The translations under genes and the position numbers were made by a program. Positions 6,246-11,346 of a stretch of 13,704 nt of DNA are shown in pieces (the first letter of the stretch is position 1; every line of letters starts with the position of its first letter). The notes beneath the pieces were generated by a model, which saw nothing but the letters and a program-made list of their open reading frames with translations, was not told the DNA's origin and searched no databases. The stretch spans positions 1 to 13,704 of the forward strand of contig CAYSXZ010000039.1 of the NCBI GenBank assembly GCA_964435235.1, in the 5' to 3' direction. This DNA is from JAVZJR01 sp964435235 (lineage in GTDB: Archaea; Micrarchaeota; Micrarchaeia; Anstonellales; Bilamarchaeaceae).

Positions 6246-7319
6246 ATGAGGAAAAAAAAGATAATAGGCACCATAGCTGTGCTTGCTTTGTTGCTGTTTT
6301 TTATAATACTCCTGTCTGTCTCTCCTCCTAGCAGATACGAAAATGAATACGAAGGAGGAAAGAAACAGATTAGCCAAGGCAGCACGTTTGTTGATATACC
6401 AGAGGGCTGCGGTCTTCTTAAAGTGCACATAATAAATGTCAGCCAGGCTGATGCTATATTTATAATAACACCACAAAACAAAACAATACTGATAGATTCC
6501 GGTTCAGGCATGAAACCGCGCTCCTCTACAAATGTAATTGCTTTCTTAAAGCGCATGCGTATAAATAAAATAGATTATCTCATCGCCTCTCACTATCACG
6601 AAGATCATATAGGTGGAATGAAAAGTATATTTGAGAATTTTGAAGTTGGAACGATATACGATAACGGTAACTGCGGTAACTATTCAAGCAATGCGCAACG
6701 CACCTTTGAGAGCTATTTCTCCTCACACCCACATGTAGTCGTAAGCCATGACATGGAGTTCAACATAGATTCCTGCATTTATGCGCGACTCCTTGCACCG
6801 TACGACAGACCTGAAGGGTGCTGGCCGTCTGATAGATACGATTCAAACGAAAACGAAAATTCTGTTGTTCTGCATATCGTTTATGGCAATACCTCTTTCT
6901 TTTTTGCAGGAGACTGCGAAACCAGATGCGAACGAAAACTTGCGCGGAGACAGGATATAAAATCTGATTTCGTAAAGGTCGATCATCATAGCAGTGCAAC
7001 TTCGTCAACGCCACCGTTTCTTGCTGCAGTTGGTGCGCGTTTCTACGCCATCTCAGCAGATAAGGAAAGAAGCGTTGTTGACGGCTATTACCATCCAAGA
7101 CAAGCTGCACTTTCGAACATCTATGTGCAGGGTGCGAGGGGTGCTGGAAGCCTTTTTAGAACAGATTTGAATGGAGATATAACAGTAATATCTGATGGGA
7201 GGCAGATAAATATTACGGTGCAAGATGTTGCTGGAAGATGCCAACTTTTCAGCGGATATTCTAGCGCAAACGCCTCAAGCTACGGACCAATCCCTGAACT
7301 TGCATCTGTTTGTAAGTAA
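6246..7319 (+). CDS. Membrane-anchored ComEC-like metallo-beta-lactamase-fold hydrolase
   Basis: About 357 residues. The N-terminus MRKKKIIGT plus a 20-residue hydrophobic stretch is a signal peptide or anchor, so the rest is probably outside the cytoplasm. The remainder is a metallo-beta-lactamase domain of the ComEC/Rec2 C-terminal type: HIINVSQADAIFI, LIDSGS, the metal motif HYHEDHIGG (about residues 116-124), FFFAGDCE, VDHHSS and a terminal YYHPR. Such domains in ComEC proteins are thought to act on DNA or nucleotides, but here the competence-channel membrane domain is absent and the substrate is unknown. Eight cysteines spread through the domain suggest disulfides. The frame extends to ATG 6201; I prefer 6246 because TATA-like sequence precedes it. 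It converges on the tRNA region and is divergent from the antiporter. Confidence 0.85.
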   Translation: MRKKKIIGTIAVLALLLFFIILLSVSPPSRYENEYEGGKKQISQGSTFVDIPEGCGLLKVHIINVSQADAIFIITPQNKTILIDSGSGMKPRSSTNVIAFLKRMRINKIDYLIASHYHEDHIGGMKSIFENFEVGTIYDNGNCGNYSSNAQRTFESYFSSHPHVVVSHDMEFNIDSCIYARLLAPYDRPEGCWPSDRYDSNENENSVVLHIVYGNTSFFFAGDCETRCERKLARRQDIKSDFVKVDHHSSATSSTPPFLAAVGARFYAISADKERSVVDGYYHPRQAALSNIYVQGARGAGSLFRTDLNGDITVISDGRQINITVQDVAGRCQLFSGYSSANASSYGPIPELASVCK

Positions 7320-7325
7320 AATTAA

Positions 7326-7385
7326 CATTCGCCCCGGGGATTTGAGTAACCGACGATTCGGTCACTGCTCCCCGTTGCTCATTGA
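7326..7385 (-). repeat. Tandem structured repeat unit A (tRNA 3'-end-like)
   Basis: A 60-nt unit that, read on the minus strand, folds as CGGGGA / TCCCCG around a long AGTGACCGA / TCGGTTACT stem with an ATCG loop, and ends in ATCCCCGGGGCGAATG, identical to the 3' end of the neighbouring tRNA-Asn gene plus its trailer. It shares its scaffold with unit B but not the apical loop. It lacks a T-arm, so it is not a tRNA half. Function is unknown. Confidence 0.75.
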
Positions 7386-7446
7386 CATTCGCCCCGGGGA
7401 TTGGAGTGACATGCGCTTGCTGTCACTGCTCCCCGTTGCTCATTGA
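7386..7446 (-). repeat. Tandem structured repeat unit B (tRNA 3'-end-like)
   Basis: A 61-nt unit directly adjacent to the tRNA trailer. On the minus strand CGGGGA pairs with TCCCCG and AGTGAC with GTCACT across a GC/CCAA internal loop, leaving an 11-nt apical loop (AGCAAGCGCAT) unrelated to that of unit A. A 41-nt block (plus-strand 7361-7401 and 7422-7462) is identical in both repeats and runs into the tRNA gene. It would be transcribed as the tRNA 3' trailer if transcription continues. Confidence 0.75.
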
Positions 7447-7486
7447 CATTCGCCCCGGGGATGACTCGAACATCCGGCCTGCTGAT

Positions 7487-7540
7487 TTCCGCTGACTTTT
7501 TAAAAGCCAGTTTTGATGAAACTTTTTCCTAAAAAGTTTC
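7487..7540 (-). other. tRNA-Asn intron 2, anticodon loop (37/38)
   Basis: A 54-nt intron between A37 and A38. The exon bases CTGT (32-35) can pair with intron GCGG (7489-7492) as the 4-bp central helix, leaving 3-nt bulges TAG and AAA cut after their second base. The intron also contains a perfect 10-bp hairpin (GAAACTTTTT / AAAAAGTTTC, 3-nt loop) and a second CTGGCTTTT / AAAAAGTCAG hairpin, so the motif is a relaxed form or a junction of two hairpins. Confidence 0.82.
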
Positions 7541-7562
7541 TAACAGTCAGCCGCTCTACCAA

Positions 7563-7610
7563 TTGCACGCCTTGAGTTGGCAAATCTTGAACGGACCGCC
7601 ATTCAAGGCT
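7563..7610 (-). other. tRNA-Asn intron 1, D-loop (15/16), non-canonical
   Basis: A 48-nt intron. Removing it leaves the textbook D-arm GCTC-AGTTGGTA-GAGC. Its ends form a 7-bp helix GCCTTGA/TCAAGGC, extended by TGGC/GCCA. Next to that helix, exon GCTC faces intron GTGC (three pairs plus a U-U), flanked by 3-nt bulges AGA and AAT cut after the second base, and a 2-bp outer helix. This fits a relaxed bulge-helix-bulge. Confidence 0.8.
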
Positions 7611-7699
7611 CTGAGCTACCGAGGCATCAATAGAGTGTTATTTTTTCTGAAATCATTAAAAAACCTTCGAATTAGATATGTATCGTCCTCGGTGAAGCG

Positions 7700-8026
7700 A
7701 TGGGATTGTTAGATTTTCTCGGTAATTTATTTGATTTCAAAAAAGATCAACCAACTGAACTCCCATGCCCGAATTGTGGTGAAGGAATATTTCTTGACGC
7801 AGAATACTGTAAAAACTGTGGCCTAAGCACGGCATTTTTTATGAGGAAATGTTATAGATGCGGAGAATTCAACAATATAACTGCGTCTGTTTGTTTTAAA
7901 TGTGGACAACACTTTAATTCTCGAGCTATAAAAAAAGAAGAAATAGTGTTTAGATGCCCCGCATGTGGACATAAAAGCGAATCATTTTTTGTTATTTGCC
8001 CTGTATGTGCGACACGGTCGATTTAA
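7700..8026 (+). CDS. Small protein with three zinc ribbons
   Basis: 108 residues. After a short amphipathic N-terminus (MGLLDFLGNLFDF) there are six CxxC pairs: Cys 23/26 and 37/40, 51/54 and 65/68, 86/89 and 100/103. They make three consecutive four-Cys zinc ribbons (CPNCG...CKNCG, CYRCG...CFKCG, CPACG...CPVC). No catalytic domain is attached. Such archaeal proteins are usually inferred to mediate protein or nucleic-acid contacts, but no function is established for this one. The ATG is preceded by GGTGA four bases upstream. The gene overlaps the converging class II aldolase gene by 4 bp at its stop. The call is structural only. Confidence 0.8.
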   Translation: MGLLDFLGNLFDFKKDQPTELPCPNCGEGIFLDAEYCKNCGLSTAFFMRKCYRCGEFNNITASVCFKCGQHFNSRAIKKEEIVFRCPACGHKSESFFVICPVCATRSI

Positions 8027-8544
8027 CCAACTTCCTCTAAGATTTTAACAAGCTCTTCTCTACTTCCTGCGATTATTACTAAACCATGCCCTTTGATCTT
8101 TATCTTATTGCTCTTTACAGAAAGTTTTGCTACAGCGTTTGCAAGTTCTTTACTTCCATATGGAAAAGGCCCAACAGCAGGCCAATCAAGTTTTTTAAGC
8201 AGTAAATCATCATGGAAATGAAGGACGAGATTTGCGTCTTTTCTCTTTTTATATATTTTATAATGCATCAGAGACTCGGAAGAAGGAATACCTCCGACAG
8301 CGCATACTACATTTCCTTTTACTTTCCTGACAAGAACAACATCGCTTTTCTTTAGAGAAGTCATGCGAGCTCCGCTCTTTTTTATCAGAAAACCACCCCT
8401 AACTCGTATACTCATGTTTCCCTCGTTTTCTTTTGGATTGATATATCGAGCAAGCGTCCTGTCCACTTTTAGAAATTCTGACACGTTTCGTATTTTTCCT
8501 TTTTCTATCCTCGTCTTGAACTTTACACCGACATACCTTTCCAA
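8023..8544 (-). CDS. Class II aldolase/adducin-family protein (MtnB/fuculose-aldolase-like)
   Basis: 173 residues with the zinc-dependent class II aldolase fold. Landmarks are EGNMSIR (Gly-Asn phosphate-binding turn, about 42-43), KKSGARMTSL, SSES (Glu90, catalytic acid position), LHFHDD (His109 and His111) and KGHGLVI (His153), which together give the three-His metal site. Members either cleave fuculose-1-P-type ketose phosphates to DHAP plus an aldehyde or dehydrate methylthioribulose-1-P (MtnB). The gene overlaps the end of mtnA by 22 bp, which makes the MtnA product (methylthioribulose-1-P or 5-deoxyribulose-1-P) the likely substrate. The start is TTG 8544, preceded by GGTAGAGGT; ATG in that vicinity is out of frame. 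The adjacency favours a DHAP-shunt-type aldolase, but dehydratase activity is not excluded. Confidence 0.85.
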   Translation of the reverse strand: MERYVGVKFKTRIEKGKIRNVSEFLKVDRTLARYINPKENEGNMSIRVRGGFLIKKSGARMTSLKKSDVVLVRKVKGNVVCAVGGIPSSESLMHYKIYKKRKDANLVLHFHDDLLLKKLDWPAVGPFPYGSKELANAVAKLSVKSNKIKIKGHGLVIIAGSREELVKILEEVG

Positions 8545-9488
8545 GCGACCTCTACCTCTCTGACTCTTTTGCAGACTCCGAATTCTGTTATGTACCCACT
8601 TACATATTTATTTGGAGTAATATCAAAGGCCGGATTTCTTGCTCGCGTTCCATTTGGGTAAATATGTAGTATCACCTCCTCCTCCCCCCTCTCTTCAACC
8701 TTTATCTCTTCTCCCGTCTTTATATGGAAGTCGAAGGTAGAAGACGGAGCCGCAACATAAAACGGAACGTTGTTCTCCTTTGCAAGGACAGCAAGCGGAT
8801 ATGTACCTATCTTATTCGCAAAATCTCCATTAGCTGCGATCCTATCTGCTCCGACAATAATAATATCGATTTCTTTATTTTTCATGAAATAACCAGCGGC
8901 CGAGTCTACAATAACATCATGCGGTATACCGAGTATTCTCAGCTCCCAACTCGTTAATGCCCCTTGGAACCTTGGGCGTGTTTCATCGACAAAAACAAAT
9001 ATTCTTTTTTTCTCCTCCCACCCCTTCTTTATAATTCCAAGTGCAGTGCCATAAGAAACACCAGTCGCTAGAGAACCGGTATTGCAGTGAGTAAGTATCC
9101 TCATGCCATCGCGAATGAGTGTAGCACCGTTTTCTGCAATTCTTTTGCATTTATCTTCAACTGCATTGTGCCATCTTTCAGCAGCAGAAAAGGCATCCCT
9201 TCCATTTTTGATTTCTTCAAGCATGAAATCGACAGCATTCTTCAAATCAACTGCAGTTGGCCTTGTGCTAAGCAATAGTCGTGCATCCTCCTCTGGTTTT
9301 TTTGATAAGGCGAGAGCGTATGCTGCGGCTATTCCTATAGCTGGCGCGCCCCTAACCTTCATGCTTGTTATTGCCTCAGCAACATCATTAACATTCTTAC
9401 ATTCGACATAATTTGTTCTATGCGGAAGAAGTGTTTGGTTGAGAATGAAGAGCCTGTTCTTCTCGAATTTTATCGATTTTATATCCAT
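8523..9488 (-). CDS. mtnA: S-methyl-5-thioribose-1-phosphate isomerase (MtnA)
   Basis: A 321-residue isomerase of the eIF2B-like superfamily, which converts methylthioribose-1-P (or 5-deoxyribose-1-P) to the ribulose form. Family motifs are KVRGAPAIGIAAA (44-56), ILTHCNTGSLAT with the catalytic Cys135, VDETRPRFQGALTSWEL, and GADRIAANGDFANKIGTY with the catalytic Asp215. VRGAPAIG and HCNTGSLAT point to MtnA rather than the related archaeal ribose-1,5-bisphosphate isomerase. One oddity: the usual QGARLTAWEL is QGALTSWEL, a one-residue (Arg) deletion. The gene overlaps the downstream aldolase by 22 bp. The ATG has no Shine-Dalgarno and lies 28 nt from an AT-rich box shared with the divergent folate gene, so the message is probably leaderless. 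Confidence 0.93.
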   Translation of the reverse strand: MDIKSIKFEKNRLFILNQTLLPHRTNYVECKNVNDVAEAITSMKVRGAPAIGIAAAYALALSKKPEEDARLLLSTRPTAVDLKNAVDFMLEEIKNGRDAFSAAERWHNAVEDKCKRIAENGATLIRDGMRILTHCNTGSLATGVSYGTALGIIKKGWEEKKRIFVFVDETRPRFQGALTSWELRILGIPHDVIVDSAAGYFMKNKEIDIIIVGADRIAANGDFANKIGTYPLAVLAKENNVPFYVAAPSSTFDFHIKTGEEIKVEERGEEEVILHIYPNGTRARNPAFDITPNKYVSGYITEFGVCKRVREVEVAWKGMSV

Positions 9489-9540
9489 ACAATCTTAAGA
9501 ATAGCATTCAATTTTTAATATTGCCTTACAAACTACAATC
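9489..9540. promoter_or_regulatory. 52-bp divergent promoter shared by mtnA and the folate cyclo-ligase gene
   Basis: The only AT-rich core, TTTTTAATATT (about 9511-9521), lies about 24 nt before the plus-strand ATG at 9541 and about 28 nt before the minus-strand ATG at 9488. Neither start has a Shine-Dalgarno. One TATA-like block could therefore direct leaderless transcription both ways. Confidence 0.55.
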
Positions 9541-10113
9541 ATGGTTGAAGAGGCAAAAAATATTCTTCGTAAAAATGTTCTTGCAATACGCGATTCGCTT
9601 ACTCCTAAAGAAGTTGAAGAGCTAAGCAAAATGATAGAAGAGCGATTGTTTGAAGAAGTGCACTTCAAAAATGCCAGAACAGTCGCATTTTATATTCCAA
9701 AAGGAAATGAAGTTGATACAAGAAAAATGATAGAGCACGCCATGAATGACGGAAAAGAAATCCTAGTTCCAGCGACAAACGACGAGATAACCATGTGCAA
9801 ACTGATATCGCTTTCAGAACTCGTACCAGGGAGGTTCGGAGTCCTGGAACCAAAAAATAGAGAACCAGGAAATCGTGGGCCAGATGTTGTAATTGTTCCG
9901 GGCGTTGTATTTGGGCTTTGCATGCACCGTCTTGGCTATGGAAAAGGGTACTACGATAAATATCTAAAAAAGACGAAAGCATACAGGATCGGTGTCTGTT
10001 ACGATTTCCAAGTAGTCGAAAAATTACCAAATCATCCACACGATGAACCGATGGACATAATAATTACTGATAAGCGTGTCATCACGCCGCGTGTGGAGAG
10101 CGGCAGCGATTAG
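9541..10113 (+). CDS. 5-formyltetrahydrofolate cyclo-ligase family protein
   Basis: 190 residues, the normal family length. The enzyme uses ATP to convert 5-formyl-THF to 5,10-methenyl-THF in one-carbon metabolism. The N-terminal LRKNVLAIRDSL is the usual RK...R nucleotide/phosphate-contacting helix; FYIPKGNEVDTRKMIEHA matches the conserved EVDT segment; VIVPGVVFG and the hallmark RLGYGKGYYDKYL (130-142) form the nucleotide-binding region; HPHDEPMDIIITDKRVI closes the domain. No frameshift or missing key motif is seen. ATG 9541 has no Shine-Dalgarno and is preceded by a TATA-like box, which suggests a leaderless transcript. A T-run follows the stop. Archaeal homologues may act on other pterins, so the substrate is inferred from the family. 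Confidence 0.9.
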   Translation: MVEEAKNILRKNVLAIRDSLTPKEVEELSKMIEERLFEEVHFKNARTVAFYIPKGNEVDTRKMIEHAMNDGKEILVPATNDEITMCKLISLSELVPGRFGVLEPKNREPGNRGPDVVIVPGVVFGLCMHRLGYGKGYYDKYLKKTKAYRIGVCYDFQVVEKLPNHPHDEPMDIIITDKRVITPRVESGSD

Positions 10114-10118
10114 TTTTT
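10111..10118 (+). terminator. Short T-tract after the cyclo-ligase gene
   Basis: TAGTTTTTG begins at the stop codon. Archaeal termination can rely on T-tracts alone, so this is a plausible weak terminator; no stem-loop precedes it. Confidence 0.25.
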
Positions 10119-10125
10119 GCATGCT

Positions 10126-10360
10126 ACTCTGGCTTTGTAGAAACCCCTATCTAGCTTAGGCTAAAGATGAAGCAACAAAAAATTTCTTCAAGCTGGGTCG
10201 ACCGATAAACATTGTAAGAAAAGTACTTTAGCTTCAATTCCTTTCGTTTCATCCAAATGTCTTTGCTATAGAAGGCATCCTTTGGGAGGAATCTAAGCCT
10301 TGGGAAGCCTAGATGATGAAACCCATAGGCAAAACTAGCAATTAAGCATTTCTACAGAGT
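10126..10360. repeat. Non-coding segment with terminal inverted repeats and nested stems (possible MITE or structured RNA)
   Basis: The ends are imperfect inverted repeats: ACTCTG (10126-10131) and GTAGAAA (10137-10143) on the left pair with TTTCTAC (10349-10355) and CAGAGT (10355-10360) on the right, the left side carrying about 5 extra bases. Inside are two further stem pairs, GCTAAAG (10160-10166)/CTTTAGC (10226-10232) and GTTTCATC (10246-10253)/GATGAAAC (10315-10322). The closing stem with two hairpin domains could be RNA, but the TIR-like ends also suit a miniature transposable element. A minus-strand frame of about 65 codons without an ATG at its start crosses the middle and could be transposase residue. 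No clear target-site duplication is visible. Confidence 0.4.
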
Positions 10361-10378
10361 CAAAATTTTAATGATTTG

Positions 10379-11227
10379 TTAAAATAATTTAATTACCTTG
10401 GGGTGAGGGGTTTTTTGGCATATTTTTCCTTCGGGCTGGCTTTCTCTTGCGTTCCTTTCCATTTTCTTGGCTGCTTCGAGGACTTCTTTTGACGAGGGGA
10501 TATCACGATAACCGAAATAGCCTCGATTGCGCATTTGTTTTTCATCGGCTTCAGTAACTAAACCAGCTTCTTTCACAGCTTCGTACGGAGAGTCATCATA
10601 ATAGGGAAGCACTCCTCTCAATCTATTTTTATTAAAATCTTCCACTGTTAAATCTCTTGGATCTTTATTCAGTTTTTCTACAAGCCATTTTACCGCAGCT
10701 ATTCTGTTTTCTTTTTTCTCATAAAATCCACGAGGTGTCTGTATCATCTCCCAAGGTTTAATATTTAATTCAGGATAGGCTTCGTTAACGGCTTCGTACG
10801 GAGAGTTACCATAATGATGACAAATTAAACCCCATAACCTGTTTTTTTCGAAATCTTCTTTCGTTAAATCTCTTGGGTCTTTCTTCAGTTTTTCAATCAA
10901 CATTTTAACTACTGTTACTCTGTCGGATACATCTTTCCACTTTGCGAAATAAGTTATGTATCCGCTATTAAGAAGTTCCTCTGCCTTTCCAGCATCAAGC
11001 ATACTCTCTATTTTTTCATGCGCAATTTTCTTCTTCTCCTTTGCAGCAAGCCCAACTCTGTATACTATTCTCTCATCTCTTTTCCTGCTCGAATAATTCT
11101 CAGCAAATTCCATCGCCTGCTTTGGGGTTTCGGATGTCCCGAATTCCTCTATAGCCTTGTCAGTAAGCTTCCAGTTGCCTTTCTTTATGAAGTATAATGC
11201 AAGCCAGCGTTTGAACTCCTCGCTCAT
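10379..11227 (-). CDS. Hypothetical protein with two tandem ~58-residue repeats
   Basis: 282 residues, charged and soluble, with no signal peptide or membrane segment. Two similar units lie at about residues 103-161 and 175-231, 72 residues apart. Each has a Vxx(L/V)xEKLxKDPRDLT helix, an EDFxKNRLxG segment, a YY/HHYG turn and SPYEAVxEA. The pattern of a helix, a D-F-x-x-N-G/R-L turn and an EA helix is reminiscent of homing-endonuclease-associated DNA-binding repeats, but I do not recognise a named family with confidence. The first 100 residues are helical and Lys/Glu-rich (KKGNWKLTDKAIEEFG). The ATG at 11227 has no Shine-Dalgarno, and a TTTTAATATAC box lies about 27 nt upstream, suggesting leaderless expression. 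A DNA or RNA contact role is a guess. Confidence 0.75.
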   Translation of the reverse strand: MSEEFKRWLALYFIKKGNWKLTDKAIEEFGTSETPKQAMEFAENYSSRKRDERIVYRVGLAAKEKKKIAHEKIESMLDAGKAEELLNSGYITYFAKWKDVSDRVTVVKMLIEKLKKDPRDLTKEDFEKNRLWGLICHHYGNSPYEAVNEAYPELNIKPWEMIQTPRGFYEKKENRIAAVKWLVEKLNKDPRDLTVEDFNKNRLRGVLPYYDDSPYEAVKEAGLVTEADEKQMRNRGYFGYRDIPSSKEVLEAAKKMERNARESQPEGKICQKTPHPKVIKLF

Positions 11228-11247
11228 GTTATTTGCTATGTTAGAAT

Positions 11248-11260
11248 GTATATTAAAATG
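11248..11260 (-). promoter_or_regulatory. TATA-like box for the repeat-protein gene
   Basis: The minus strand reads CATTTTAATATAC here, centred about 27 nt before ATG 11227, with no Shine-Dalgarno between them. Confidence 0.45.
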
Positions 11261-11295
11261 TTGCTAATATGCTTGAGGCTGCCTAAACACCATAA

Positions 11296-11315
11296 AACCT
11301 CCTTCGGTAGAGGAG
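11296..11315 (-). terminator. Stem-loop followed by T-run after the permease gene
   Basis: On the minus strand CTCCT pairs with AGGAG across a 7-nt loop and is followed by GTTTTA. It lies about 30 nt beyond the permease stop and upstream of the repeat-protein promoter, a suitable place for a terminator. The 5-bp stem and short T-run make it weak. Confidence 0.35.
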
Positions 11316-11346
11316 AGCGGTTTCCAATTCCTTAAAGGATACTCCT

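Larger units (their letters stand above)
7451..7625 (-). tRNA. tRNA-Asn (GUU) with two introns
   Basis: After two segments are removed the gene gives a canonical 73-nt tRNA: acceptor GCCTCGG (7619-7625) pairs with CCGGGGC (7452-7458) with one G-U; D-arm GCTC with loop AGTTGGTA and GAGC; anticodon stem GCTGA/TCAGC with loop CTGTTAA (anticodon GTT at 34-36, Asn); variable loop AGGCC; T-arm GGATG-TTCGAGT-CATCC; discriminator G. CCA is not encoded (AATG follows). Intron 1 (7563-7610) lies between positions 15 and 16 in the D-loop, intron 2 (7487-7540) at the canonical 37/38 site. Lengths add exactly: 73+48+54=175. Both junctions can be drawn as relaxed bulge-helix-bulge motifs, the substrate of archaeal tRNA-splicing endonuclease. 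A TTTTTTAATG box lies about 30 nt upstream on the minus strand (7654-7663). Confidence 0.9.

Noticed and set aside
7361..7462. CRISPR-like pattern: identical 41-nt repeats separated by a 20-nt variable stretch
   Set aside because: Only two full copies, the spacer is too short, no cas genes are present, and the repeat runs into the tRNA gene.
7326..7462. Attachment-site (att) duplication from an element integrated in the tRNA gene
   Set aside because: The copies are 60 bp apart with no integrase or cargo, and the conserved block extends well beyond the tRNA end.
7487..7496. Alternative 3' boundary for intron 2 using an earlier TCAGC copy
   Set aside because: It would leave extra bases before the variable loop and break the normal tRNA length; the later copy gives exactly 73 nt.
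8523..9488. Archaeal ribose-1,5-bisphosphate isomerase (AMP/type III RuBisCO pathway)
   Set aside because: VRGAPAIG, HCNTGSLAT and GADRIAANGD are MtnA-type, and the neighbour is a class II aldolase rather than an AMP phosphorylase or RuBisCO.
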